From: Azolla caroliniana
Lineage: Eukaryota; Polypodiophyta
Reading direction: 5' to 3'
Length of the DNA stretch: 64,000 nt
NCBI GenBank assembly: GCA_043228905.1
Contig: JBHGNT010000015.1
Span: 14,260,001 to 14,324,000 of the forward strand
Position 1 is the stretch's first letter, and each line of letters opens with the position of its first letter. The notes under the pieces were generated by a model. The model was not told where the DNA came from. It ran no database searches and was given only the letters and a program-made list of their open reading frames with translations. Of the stretch, positions 21,411-31,746 are shown piece by piece. The translations under genes were made by a program, and so were the position numbers.

Positions 21411-22865
21411 CGGTGGCCTTGGTCAGAAGGAGGTCCGGTTCTGCTTACCGGCCAGACAATCAGTGCACTTCTCTAAGTGCACGTTCTTCACTGGAATGAG
21501 GTTGTCGTCTGCAAGCTTCTTCATCCCCTTCTCGCTCATATGACACAGCCTCTTGTGCCACAACTCACCGGCAATGTCGGATGCCACGTTCACTTCTTCC
21601 GGACATAACCGGGCATTCATCAGGTACAACGTGTTTACCTTCCGGGCCCGAGCCACAATCAGGCTCCCTTTGCTGAACTTCATGACACTGTTCCGGATGC
21701 TACCCGTGTAGCCTTCATCATCTAGCCGACCGGCTGATATCAGGTTCAGACGAACTTCCGGAACGTGTCGGACATCCTTCAGCAGCAACTTGCATCCGGT
21801 TGGTGTTGTCAGCCACACGTTTCCCATGCCAACAATTTGGCATGTTCCTTCATTCCCCATCCGGACACAGCCGTGATCACCGGCTGAATAGGATGAGAAG
21901 CATTTCCGGTTCGGGGTAAGGTGGAACGATGCTCCGGAGTCTACCACCCAGGTCATCTCGTCGCCGACAAGGTTTATTTCACTCTCCTCGGTGATGAGCA
22001 TCAACTCTTCTTCACTTGCCACGATAGCTGTCGTTCACTTCCGGTCCGGTTCCCTCCGGTCTTTACCGTTCCGGTCCGGGGTTTGCTTCGAATCGGTACC
22101 GTCGGTTTCCTTGTCTTTACGGAAATGCCGACAGTTCTTTTGGAAGTGTCCCGGCTTGCCGCAATAGAAGCAAGTAGGCCTCCCCCTTGACTTTGACCGT
22201 GTCCCCGACTTCTCCCGGTTTTGGGGACTACGGTTTCTATGTCTTCCGCGTTCCGATTCGGTAAGGAGCGCTTTGGAGTCGGATCTCGTGTCTTTGTCTT
22301 TCCGACGCGCCTTCTCATCTAGCAAGCTCGACTTTACTCTTGCTAGGGATAACCGTTTTCCTTCCGGCCCGCCGTTGCCCAAAGTGACAACCAACGTCTC
22401 CTAGCTATCCGGGAGGGAACCGAGCAGGAGTAGCGCTAGTACCTCGTTGGCAAGAGGTACTTCCAATGACGTTGCCTGGTGGATCAGCCCCTGGAAGGCA
22501 TTGATGTGCTCCGCCATGCTGGAGCCATCTTGGTATCGGAGTCTTACTAGCTTCCGGAATACCGAAACCTAGTTAACAACATTTTTGTTTTGGAACATTA
22601 TGCCGATCTTCTCCTAGAGCTCATGAGCCTTGCTCTCTTCATTGACGTTGTTGTATAGGCTCATGTCGATGAAGCACCGTATGTACGCTTTTGTCTTCAT
22701 GTGCATCACCTCCCATATCGCGGCGTCGATTTTGTCCGGTCTCTTGTCCCCGAACTGAACCGGCAGCCAGAGGTCTTTAACCACGAGCATGTCCCTCATC
22801 TTCGACTTCCACACTGAATAGTTGGAGCCGGTGAGCTTGAACATGCCGCCAAACGATTCGTCCAT
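21411..22865 (-). pseudogene. Copia P gag and protease
   Basis: It starts at 22865 (MDESFGGMFKLTGSNYSVWK), 17 bases after the PBS. The gag core (UBN2-like) is followed by the CCHC knuckle CFYCGKPGHFQKNC. The protease active site is WVVDSGASFHLTP. GAG-pre-integrase shows ELWHKRLCHMSEKGMKKL and CTDCLAGKQ (zinc ligands). Stops at 22614, 22569, 22401, 22035 and 21423 (lower coordinate) are all in the same frame. Confidence 0.92.
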
Positions 22866-22881
22866 TTTCTGTGTCGATTTC

Positions 22882-22893
22882 GCTCTGATACCA
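22882..22893 (-). promoter_or_regulatory. tRNA-iMet primer-binding site of Copia P
   Basis: The minus strand is exactly TGGTATCAGAGC, two bases inside the 5' LTR. This is the standard plant Copia PBS. Confidence 0.95.
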
Positions 22894-22895
22894 CT

Positions 22896-23701
22896 TGACG
22901 GGAACTCCTAGCTCCTTATGCGCAACGCTCGGCGACAACCGAGATTCTTTTCATACACAGAAAACGGGAAATAGAACACGATACAAAGGAGAGGAAGATA
23001 CACACAGACTACACAGGAGGTTTACGTGGAAAACCCCAAACTAGGGGAAAAATCACGACAGCCCACAGGCTGCAAACTGTCACTATGTATGAATGTACAA
23101 AACAGTGAGTTCTCGGAGGCAACGACCTTGGACTCACGCTCTTCGCCACAGGTGGCGGTTACAACAGAGGCAACGACCTCTTTCTCTCTCTCTCTCTCTG
23201 TACACTATTACATGCTCTCTCTTCTTCTTGAACCAACAAGAAAAGTAACAACAACAACAACTCTACATATTAGTTTGCCCTAAGTCATATTTATACTAAT
23301 ATGACTTTTCTGCTATTTACAAGTATAGCCACGATGGCCTCTCAGAAACATATTTACGAATATGTCTCTTCCTCCGGTTCATACCGGGTCTGCACCATCC
23401 GGCTCTCCGTAGCCGGGTACTCCTCATCCGGTTCACACCGGGCCTGCACCATCCGGCTCTCCGTAGCCGGGTACTACTAATCCGGTTCACACCGGGCCTG
23501 CACCATTTGGCTCTCCGTAGCCGGGTACTACTCATCCGGTTCACACCGGGCCTGTATCATCCGGCTCTCCATAGCCGGGTACTCATCCGGTTCACACCGG
23601 GCATGTATCATTCGGCTCTCCGTAGCCGGGTACTCCTCATACCGTTTGTTCGTCGGCACTGTTCTTCTCCCTTCCCATCCGGAGGGACCTGTCTCCCAAC
23701 A
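22896..23701 (-). repeat. 5' LTR of Copia P (806 bp)
   Basis: Same ends as 17953-18808. It holds five units of the hairpin repeat instead of six. A CT run lies at about 23182-23200. Confidence 0.95.
23372..23642. repeat. Hairpin minisatellite in P 5' LTR, five units
   Basis: Same double-dyad unit as at 18431-18750, but five copies. Units are ordered the same way, so one repeat was gained or lost after insertion. Confidence 0.88.
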
Positions 23702-23706
23702 GGAGA

Positions 23707-23992
23707 TTGGGTATTGGTCTACGACAACAGCCTTGACAACCAACACAGGACCACAAGGAAGTTCACAAGAAGGTGGTTCGGACCATATGTGGTGATGAGT
23801 TCCAAGGACAACGCCGCCTACCACCTCGTGGAGCTAGACGGACCAAGGCTTACCATACCCATTGCGGGGAAAAGATTGAAGATATTCAAGAAAAAACAAG
23901 ATGAGGGTCCTAACGTCGATGACCTCGACAATGAAGATAGTACAACGGGACCCACAAACGTCAACAAAGAGGATGTGGAGGAAATTGATTAA
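23707..23992 (+). pseudogene. Gypsy A integrase, C-terminal part after Copia P
   Basis: The frame resumes after the target duplication with GDWVLVYDNSLDNQHRTTRK, then WFGPYVVMSSKDNAAYHLVE and ITGKRLK-type residues (PIAGKRLKIFKKK). It ends DVEEID and a stop at 23990-23992. It aligns with the tails of B and C integrases, which proves continuity with 17952. Confidence 0.9.
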
Positions 23993-24031
23993 TCATCGTA
24001 GCCAAAATCTCACACTCACTTCTTGGCACGT

Positions 24032-24679
24032 TGTCGCGTTACTACGCGCGTGCGTGGGGAAATGAGGCGGGACCACCGGGGTCTTGAACCAAAGAGCAGG
24101 TGATAGAAGGAGAAAAGAGAAGGAGAGAGACGCCCGGTCACGTATGAGCAAAGAAACACAGGGGCGGTGCCCGTCAACACAGAAGACGCGAATGGACACA
24201 GAGATAGGGAGACACAGGTGTTTGTATATTAACGAATAACAAGTACACAGCAGAACACGCGAGCGGCTACAACCGAACAGGCCGGCGAACAGATGCCGAT
24301 GCCTGTTCGTCTGCGCACGAAAAGGGGATAGGATGGAGGTGCTGCCGGGAGCACACGGGCATTCCTCAAAGCAACGCGAGCTTCCCGAAACCTGCAGAGA
24401 AGAGCAACAGAGAACAGACAGAGGAGAAGCGTTCGGTTCCGGTCCGACAACACTTCGTCCCCCTGAATGCGCGCCCTTTTCTCCCTGCATCTCCCTCTCC
24501 TTTATAGCGTTAAGAAGGGAGCCGTCTCCCTCCTTTACTTCCTACCTACCGAATCTAACTACCCGGATATGCCTTCGTACTTAATTCTCTATTATATACA
24601 TTAAGGGCGCACACACGTGAAGAGCCGGTTCACGCACGCTATGCACCGATTGCGCGAAGGGACGGTTTTCTTCACGACA
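24032..24679 (-). repeat. 3' LTR of Gypsy B (~648 bp)
   Basis: It starts TGTCGCGTTACTACGCGCG and ends TTCTTCACGACA. It is similar to the F LTR at 53684-54198 at both ends (TGTCGCGTT..ACGACA). The minus strand just outside reads GGTGGGGGTGGA, the polypurine tract at 24680-24692. Confidence 0.82.
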
Positions 24680-24692
24680 TCCACCCCCACCT
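24680..24692 (-). promoter_or_regulatory. Polypurine tract of Gypsy B
   Basis: Minus-strand GGTGGGGGTGGA abuts the LTR start TGTCGTGAAG. The same tract occurs beside the F LTR. Confidence 0.75.
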
Positions 24693-24791
24693 AGCCGCGC
24701 ATCCACCGGTATGTGCCAAAATTGGGTTTTGGTTGGAGAAAACCGGCCCGGGTTCCGGTTCCTCGTCCATCGGTTCGTCCTCCGCCTCAGA

Positions 24792-25937
24792 CTAATCATC
24801 GTCGTTGTCCAGGCCTCTTAGATCCGGTTCGCCGTCATGGCGCTTCTTGAACGCTTTGATCCGCTTCCCCGTCACTGGTATCGCCATCCTCGTACCGTCG
24901 AGTTCCGCCAGGTGATATGTCCCGTTGTCGTTGGTGCTCGTTACCACGTAAGGCCCGAACCACCGCTTTGCAAACTTCCGTGTTGCTCGGTGCTGTTTGT
25001 CGAGGCTGCTGTCGTAGAGTTGCACCCAGTCACCTTCCTCGATGTTCTTTGGTCTGAGCCGGTGCGTTCGGTCGAACCGGGCTTTGTTCTTCATCCTCGC
25101 CGTCTGAAGTCTCTCTGCCGCTCGTTCCACGTCCTCTGGCCTTCGCTCGAGCTACCGTATACGCGCCGCTAGCAGTTCTTCCCGACTCATTTCGTCACTC
25201 CAGTCTACTGTCGCCCAGGAGGAGATCGTCCGTTCCATCGGCATGATCGGCTTATGTCCGAACATGAGTTCTGACGGCATGAACCCGGTTACCGAACTGT
25301 GCATTGTTCGGTCCGCCCACAAGGCATAGGGTAATAGTCGTGGCCAAATCCCGACCTGTCCTTCGCACGCCCGGACTAGCGCTTTGATGATTGGTCCGTG
25401 CTCGCGCTCCACCTTCCCGTTTGCCTCCGGATTGTACGCTGTGGTGAGTGAGAGCTTGACCCCTAACAGGTCGAATAGCTCCTCGGCCTCTTCGGCGTTC
25501 AACTCCCCGCGGTTAGCCACGATCTTCTCGATGCACCCGTACCGGCATATCATGTCCTCGATCAGGAATCGACACACGGCCGCGGTCGTTTTGTTCTGCA
25601 GGGCTCGGCCTTCCACCTAGTTCGTTAGGTCCTCCCGGGCCAGCACCAGATATCGCATCTGCCCTACGCCCATCGGCATCGTCACCAAATCTACCATCCA
25701 TTTGAAGTGGATGGCCGAAGGGTATGTAGGGTGAAGCTCGTCCCGATGTCGGACTATGGAGTGCATCTGAGAGCTCTCACAAGTTGTCACGAACCGATGT
25801 ACGTCCTGGTACAGTCCCGGCCACCAATACTTCCCCTTTACTTTCTCGAACGTGGCCCACGTCCCACGGTGTCCAGCCCAGGGGCTGTCGTGGTAGGCCT
25901 TCAACAATTCCTCCTGTTCCTCCTTCATCGCCACTAC
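24792..25937 (-). pseudogene. Gypsy B integrase with lost catalytic and zinc residues
   Basis: The zinc module is HDSPWAGHRGTWATF with CESSQMH: the last ligand Cys is Ser (25770-25772). The core has HFKWMVDLVTMPMGVG (first Asp), then KIVANRGELN, where siblings have Asp: the second catalytic residue is Asn (25512-25514), a G to A change. NGKVEREHG keeps the Glu. TAG codons at 25617-25619 and 25152-25154 replace Gln. The C-terminal part has GDWVQLYDSSLDKQHRATRK and WFGPYVVTSTNDNG, ending at 24792. The protein would be catalytically dead even without stops. Confidence 0.9.
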
Positions 25938-28094
25938 TCAGAGCGGGATGCCGTTTCTCTTCTTCGGGTGCTTCCACAAGTATCCGTCCCAGAGAAAGAA
26001 TCGGTACGCTTTCTTCCGGATCCGGTTGGCCTCGTCCCTTGTCCACGATGCGTCCGGCACCATTGTCCTTAAGAATCCCCCAATCTGCAGCCACTCCTCG
26101 TCGTACTTGCTCTCGTTGAAATCGTTAAGCGTCGGAGTGCTTTCCCCCTCGGTTGTTACGTAAGCCGCCTCGAAGAAGTCTACGCCGACTTCCTCGTCCT
26201 CCGAAACCATGCCGCCCTCGTCGTCGAATCGCGCCCTCGAAAGCATGTCGGCCATGGCATTGTCTTTCCCGGAAATGTGTCGTATTTCCGGATCCAGAGA
26301 CTTGATGTACGCTATCCACCTGAGCATTGCCAGGTCCAGGGTTGCGCAACCGGAAACCATGCCGAGGATCGGCAGGCAGTCCGTCTCGATAATCACCTCT
26401 GTCCCGATCAGAGTCTTTATTGGCCTTTACCGCCGAAACGATACCCCAGAGTTCGCGTTTAACCTGGGCATATCCTCGCTGTCGCTCGCTCAGGACCTTC
26501 GCGCCGAACCGGATTGGGAACCAAATACCGTCCTCATCTTCTTGGTTGACGACCCATCCGATCCTGGTCGGACTTGTATCTACCGTTATGTAGATGGGGG
26601 TGCCTTTCTCGTAGACAGCCTTCTGGAGCGCCGGAGCTGTAGCAAGAGCCTCCTTCATTTTTCGGACCGACTCCGTATGCTCGACTCGCCACTCGAATTT
26701 TTGCCCCTTTTTCAGCAACCCGTATAGCGGCTCGGCAACGTGGGCGTAATGCGGGATCCATATGTGGTAGAACGCGCATGCTCCCAAGAACCTCCGTACC
26801 TCCGTACCTCCGTGACCGAGATGGCTTCTACCTTGGCCGGAGACGGTTTCCAGCCATACGCTCCGCATAGATGTCCGACGACCATGATCTCCGATTGCCC
26901 GAAGGCCGATTTCTCCCCGGAGAAGGTGAGCCTCGTGTCCTCTAGCCTCTGCAGCACCCGCTCGCAGTCGTCAATGTGTGTCGCCACGAATTTCCGGCAT
27001 CCGTCCGGTCCGATCGTTTCGTCCTTTTCCTCCACCGGACTTCCCTTGATCGGGATGTCATCCAAGAATGGCATGGTGATGTCCGGGATACAATTCCTCA
27101 GCACCTTGTTCATCGCATTCACCATGTGGGCCACCGAGTTCGTCCCTCCTTGTGGCAGGGTACACATCCGCACTAGGCCGAGAGGAGTCCGCATCGTCGT
27201 AATGTCTCTGCTTTCTACGGCTAGTTGGAACTGATCGTACCCCGAGTATAGATCACCGACCGAGTAGATCAACCTTTCGGCGAAGGCCTCCGCGAACTCG
27301 TCTATCGTTGGTCTGATTCCTGCGTTCCGAATGGTCACTCTGTTGACCGGTTGCAGGTCTTGAATGAAGCGCAAAGTCCCGTTCTTCTTCGGTACGGTAA
27401 ACCACTGGTTCGAGTACGGGGCACTCGACGGTTCGAGGATGCCCATATCAACTTTCTGCCTCAATAGCTCCATCAGCTCCGGGATGTGAGCTCTCGGTAC
27501 CGAAATTGGTTTGAGATTCCACGGCACATGCGGTACCGTGAATATCACCATCGGCTTCACGACTACTGGGTCTACGCACCCGATCTCTCCCGGCGAGAAT
27601 GCGAAGGCTTTCCCGTGCCTTCCGAGCATTCTCCGAAACCGGTCTTCATCCGCCGGCAGTAGGAACCCGCCCCCACCGATCTTGAGCTCCCGTAGCATTC
27701 TGTCGGTGAAGGCGTGCCCTATGCAGGCCGGATCTCGTAAACTGGGGTCCGACGCGACCCCCTTGATTCGTAACTCACCGCCCTCCGGTAAGGGTGCCGC
27801 GACTGGCCTCACCTTCCGGTCCACAGTCTTGTACTTCGTGTTAACCCGGGCCGTCCTCTCCGACTCGAGCCCTCGACTGAAGTCCGCGATGACTTCGTAC
27901 ATTTCTTCGGAACAAACTGGTATCGTCCGGTCCTCTTTAAGGCCCTCTTCGACCATCCCTCGCAGTATTCCCAAGGTATCGTCGAAGGAGACCGCCTCTA
28001 TGGCTCCATTGATTTCCTCGCTGGGCCCGAGAACTCTGCACGCCCGAAGTCGCTCTTCCGCCCTTGTCTTTTCTCGGCCTACGACGCCGACTAT
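25938..28094 (-). pseudogene. Gypsy B RT-RNase H
   Basis: Downstream of the chromovirus insertion the frame reads AIEAVSFDDTLGILRG, NTKYKTVDRKVRPVA, VPHVPWNLKPISVPRAHIPE, RFIQDLQPVNRVTIRNAG, GDLYSGYDQFQLAVESRDI and the catalytic TMPFLDDIPIKG. Near 26800 a frame change ('cctccgtacctccgtacctccgt' slippage on the plus strand) moves to RRFLGACAFYHIWIPH. RNase H is VDTSPTRIGWVVN and KRELWGIV. Another shift at about 26405 leads to IETDCLPILGM and AMADMLSRA. A TGA at 25938-25940 replaces an Arg codon before the integrase. Confidence 0.9.
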
Positions 28095-28099
28095 CGTAC

Positions 28100-28573
28100 T
28101 GTTATGTACACATAACGTTGGTGAGGGTAGGTCACTAATATTTACATTAGTGAAGGGTATGTTCACTATTATTAAAAAGGGGACTAATGAATGGATAGAA
28201 TGAATGATATGTGCATGCACTATCATGATTTAGACAACCAATGAATAGAGAGCCTTTTAGAAAGGCACATCTATTCAAGGGGCCTAGGAAAAGGTATAAA
28301 TATGAGGCTTAGCTACCCTCATAGGAACCATCACGTCGGAAGGCTGCTGGCGTAGACACCGGTGGTGCGGGCTAGGCTTTCGTCTCGACGATCGTGTTTA
28401 TCTCTTCCAAGGTATTAGTCATCCTAATATCCGGCGGTATGGGACGTCGGTGGTAGGTTGGCTATGTCTAGATCATAGCTCGGGGGTGGTCGGGTCGAAC
28501 GGGTTCTTCTATCCAATCTATTTTCTTCCTTTTTACTTGATTTGGTCTATTGATTAGTAATAGACTCTTAACA
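28100..28573 (+). repeat. 5' LTR of chromovirus (474 bp)
   Basis: It runs TGTTATGTAC..TCTTAACA, with a TATA-like GGTATAAATATG at about 28293-28304. It differs from the 3' LTR at agTgaagg/agCgaagg and aatgaAtgg/aatgaTtgg. Confidence 0.97.
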
Positions 28574-28574
28574 G

Positions 28575-28586
28575 TGGTATCAGAGC
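28575..28586 (+). promoter_or_regulatory. tRNA-iMet primer-binding site of chromovirus
   Basis: Exact TGGTATCAGAGC, one base after the 5' LTR. Confidence 0.96.
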
Positions 28587-28811
28587 TTTTACTAACAATT
28601 TTTTGTTGTTTTGATGTTTTTTGCGTGTGAGCGAGGGGGATCTAACAAGGCTCGTCATGCTCTTCTCAGGATCAAAACAACACTCTAAACCCGGTATTCT
28701 TCTTTTTTGATCTCTTCTCTTTTTCTATTATGCGTTCTTTATGGTTGAATCAAATTGGTATTACGTTTTATTCTTTTTCTTTCTACCTCCTACTACGCTA
28801 CGATTTTACTT

Positions 28812-28980
28812 ATTATTATGCATCGGGCCGAGCGTGTTTGCACTAATCGCACACGCTCAACTCATGGCCTTTTGCATATTGTGATATATATCCCACTCTC
28901 TCCTCCCTTGAACTCTTACGATAATAATTATTCTTGTGCATTGGGTCGAGCGTGTTTGCTCTAATCGCACACGCTTATCT
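28812..28980 (+). repeat. Two-copy hairpin block in chromovirus leader
   Basis: The block 'ttat..tgcat.ggg.cgagcgtgtttgc..ctaatcgcacacgct' occurs twice about 118 bp apart. Each forms a stem GAGCGTGT/ACACGCTC (last pair weakened in copy two) with a loop of about 13 nt. Confidence 0.8.
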
Positions 28981-29030
28981 CATGGACGTTTTGCATATGA
29001 TGTTGAGTATACCACTCTTCCCCTCTATTG

Positions 29031-29360
29031 AGCCATCACTTGGCCGATTCTAAGGGATGATGTGGCCTTGACGAGGGGTATGTTGCCTACCTATGCCACT
29101 CTACTCTCTATTAAGCCATCAATTGGCCGATTCTATGGGATGTTGTGGCCTTGACAAGGTATATGTAGCTTACATATGCCACTTTCCTTTTTAATTAGCC
29201 ATCAATTGGCCGATTCTAAGGGATGATGTGGCCTTGACGAGGTATATGTCACTTACCTATGCCACTTTCCTCTTTAATTAGCCATTACTTGGCCGATTCT
29301 AGGGATATGTGGTGGTCTTGAGGAGGTGCATGTCAACTACCCTAGGGTTTCGTATCTTAG
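29031..29360 (+). repeat. 83-bp tandem repeat, four copies, in chromovirus leader
   Basis: 'agccatca.ttggccgattct' recurs at 29031, 29114, 29197 and 29280, an exact 83-bp period. Each unit ends with a pyrimidine-rich 'ccactttcct' stretch. The last copy is degenerate. Confidence 0.88.
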
Positions 29361-30327
29361 GGCATGTTTGATTCCATACACCTAATTGTTGATTATTCTA
29401 ATTAAATTTTAATTTCATAAGTATTGTTTCACTTATATGATTTTCTAGTAATTATTATTTACCCGCCCACAATTAACTCTCCTTTTTCCACTTCCTTTTC
29501 ATGTATAAAGTATTTACATCGTTTATTTTAATGTAACCTTTACGTGTAGACTAATTTTTCGTATGGAGTGGCTTGTTGAACGATTTTTTTTTTCAACGGG
29601 TCATCTAGGTTTAACTCTTATCATCAAGCCTTAGAAAACGAGTAAAACCATATGAGTTCCCTTATTGATGTTTTACTCATGGATTGAGTATTACATCTTT
29701 GCGCACAACACCGTCATCACTTGTATCAATTTGTGGCTTATGTCACAATTGTGCAAGTTATAACAATCATATTGGGATGTATATGTGCATACCTTGCACT
29801 TCCCATTTATTTGTGACATTGTTTTTTTTCGTAGGTAACACATGGGTTCTTTTTTTTTTACCCTTGTTTTCGTCACTACTTAACTCTTATGAGTAGTGCC
29901 TTATTTTATCATTTTATCATCACATTTGCTTATTGCTCGCAAGACTAGAATATTACTTGTGAGTGCACTTGTTTTTTCACGTAATACACTTTCTCGACCA
30001 TATAATACATGATGGGTTGGCATTAATATAAGGCTATCTAGGAAATTTCATTGATGTAAGAACCATGGTTGAGCCTCGGGGAGCCGCCATGATTACTCAA
30101 GATAGAGATCCGAGAAATACATCTTAGCTATGTTTTCCCCCATGGTTTTTAAAACACCATAGTGTTACCATAGTTATCGGATCTCGAATCACATCTCATA
30201 TGTCTAGAGGGGTAAAGACATGAGATACTTTCTTGGATAAAGTTCTTTCAATCACAATTTCAAGCATTCATTTTGCTTGGGTATTTTCTGAACCTCCTTA
30301 TTTTATTGCATACCCACAGCGTGCATC

Positions 30328-31746
30328 ATGGAACAAGTTTTGAACGCAGTTGGAACGATCTCTCCAAATGAGACCTCTCAACCCCAATCCGCATCTCGCA
30401 CACAAGCTGAGATCACTATTGAGCAATTGCTCACTACTACCTTGAATCAATTGGCCGAAATGAGACAGGCCAATATGGCATTGGAAAAGAAATTCCAAGA
30501 ATTAACTATTGAGTCCAAGAAAGAAGGTGAACCTTCCTTCGTAGTCACGCCTTTCAAGGGAGATAAGAAAGAAAGAACCGAGGAGGCTATTAGCACTTGG
30601 CTTGGTCGTTGGGAGTCTCACTTTGAGCTTCATCCCAAGCCCGATGCAGTAAAAATTGGTTATGTCGGTCGTGAGTTAGGTGGCCGAGCTGCTGCTTGGT
30701 GGCGTGGCCTAAGGACCGCAAAAAACTTACCCACAACTTGGGAAGGTTTCGTTGATGTTTTTAAGAAACAATTCTTGCAGCCACCTTCTCAAACCGAACA
30801 AGCGCAACACTTGCTCACATTGTCTAGTAAGCCATTTACCTCTCTCGAGGATTATGTGCATCACGCTCGGACCCAGATCCAAAAATCGGGACTTACGGGT
30901 GAGAAATGGTTTGTCGCTTGTTTTTTGAATGGTATTCCCAATGGGGATTATCATTGGATTGTCCATGACAAGGACCCCACAACTTTCGAGGAAGCCATCA
31001 ACATTGTGCTGCGATACCATAGGACTTCCAAGAAAGACCACAATAAACCTGAGTTCGCCAAAACTCCGAATGTCAAGTTCATTGGGAAACGTAAGCAATC
31101 CAGTGACACTCTTGACCGCGACTCAAAGAAACCGAACCTCTTCTGTGCATATTGCAAGAAGCGGGGCCACACAAAGGATACTTGTCGTCGTCTTGAGAGG
31201 AAGTCAATGAACACCCCTCCTGAAGACAAATCTACGAGTCACACAGGTGAGTCTTTTGATATTGTTGAAGTTCATACCAATCACTTAAGTTTATGTGAAT
31301 GCACTTTTCCTTCACATTTACTTGGACCTAATGATTTACTCCGAGCAGTCGGATATATCAATGGAACACAAGCACATTTCTTGTTTGATTCCGGTAGTTC
31401 TCACAATTTTCTTAATGATCACTTTGTGCAGCAAATGGAGCTCCACATAAATGCAAGTGATCATATCTATCAAGTTCACATGGCAAATGGAAACGTTCAA
31501 TACATCGGTGGCATTGTTTGTCAACTGCCAATTCAAATAGATACTTATTTGGAGAAGCTTGACTTTCATGTTATGAAATTACAATCCGCAGATGTCATTT
31601 TAGGATATCCTTGGTTTTTAATAAAAACCCTTCTTTGTCCATTGATTGGGTTAATCACTCAATCACATTTGAACTTAATAATTGTAAACATTTTATTCAA
31701 TGTTCCAAACTTCCTTCTCATTCACTTGTGTCTTCTAAATCTTTAA
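30328..31746 (+). CDS. Chromovirus gag-protease
   Basis: 472 codons from ATG 30328. The retrotransposon gag domain (residues about 75-230) includes [32 protein letters not shown] and [16 protein letters not shown]. The CCHC knuckle is [14 protein letters not shown]. The protease active site is [15 protein letters not shown], with [10 protein letters not shown] before its end. The frame then runs on about 40 codons that do not match the family, because the pol frame begins at -1 near the T5 run at 31615-31619. No premature stop is present. It forms the particle and processes the polyprotein. Confidence 0.93.
   Translation: MEQVLNAVGTISPNETSQPQSASRTQAEITIEQLLTTTLNQLAEMRQANMALEKKFQELTIESKKEGEPSFVVTPFKGDKKERTEEAISTWLGRWESHFELHPKPDAVKIGYVGRELGGRAAAWWRGLRTAKNLPTTWEGFVDVFKKQFLQPPSQTEQAQHLLTLSSKPFTSLEDYVHHARTQIQKSGLTGEKWFVACFLNGIPNGDYHWIVHDKDPTTFEEAINIVLRYHRTSKKDHNKPEFAKTPNVKFIGKRKQSSDTLDRDSKKPNLFCAYCKKRGHTKDTCRRLERKSMNTPPEDKSTSHTGESFDIVEVHTNHLSLCECTFPSHLLGPNDLLRAVGYINGTQAHFLFDSGSSHNFLNDHFVQQMELHINASDHIYQVHMANGNVQYIGGIVCQLPIQIDTYLEKLDFHVMKLQSADVILGYPWFLIKTLLCPLIGLITQSHLNLIIVNILFNVPNFLLIHLCLLNL

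Larger units (their letters stand above)
17953..23701 (-). mobile_element. Copia element P, full-length, nested in Gypsy A
   Basis: LTRs are 17953-18808 and 22896-23701, flanked by a perfect 5-bp target duplication GGAGA (17948-17952 and 23702-23706). The minus strand carries a tRNA-iMet PBS, one gag-pro-int-RT-RNase H frame (Copia order) and a polypurine tract. The whole 1,349-codon frame stays in register but has six stop codons, each explainable by one C to T or G to A change. It is therefore a fairly recent but inactive copy. Confidence 0.95.
28587..30327 (+). other. Long untranslated leader of chromovirus
   Basis: About 1.74 kb lies between the PBS and the gag ATG, with many upstream ATGs and stops. 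It contains a duplicated hairpin (28830-28858 and 28948-28976) and an 83-bp four-copy array (29031-29360). No coding frame is convincing. It presumably holds packaging and translation signals. Confidence 0.75.
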
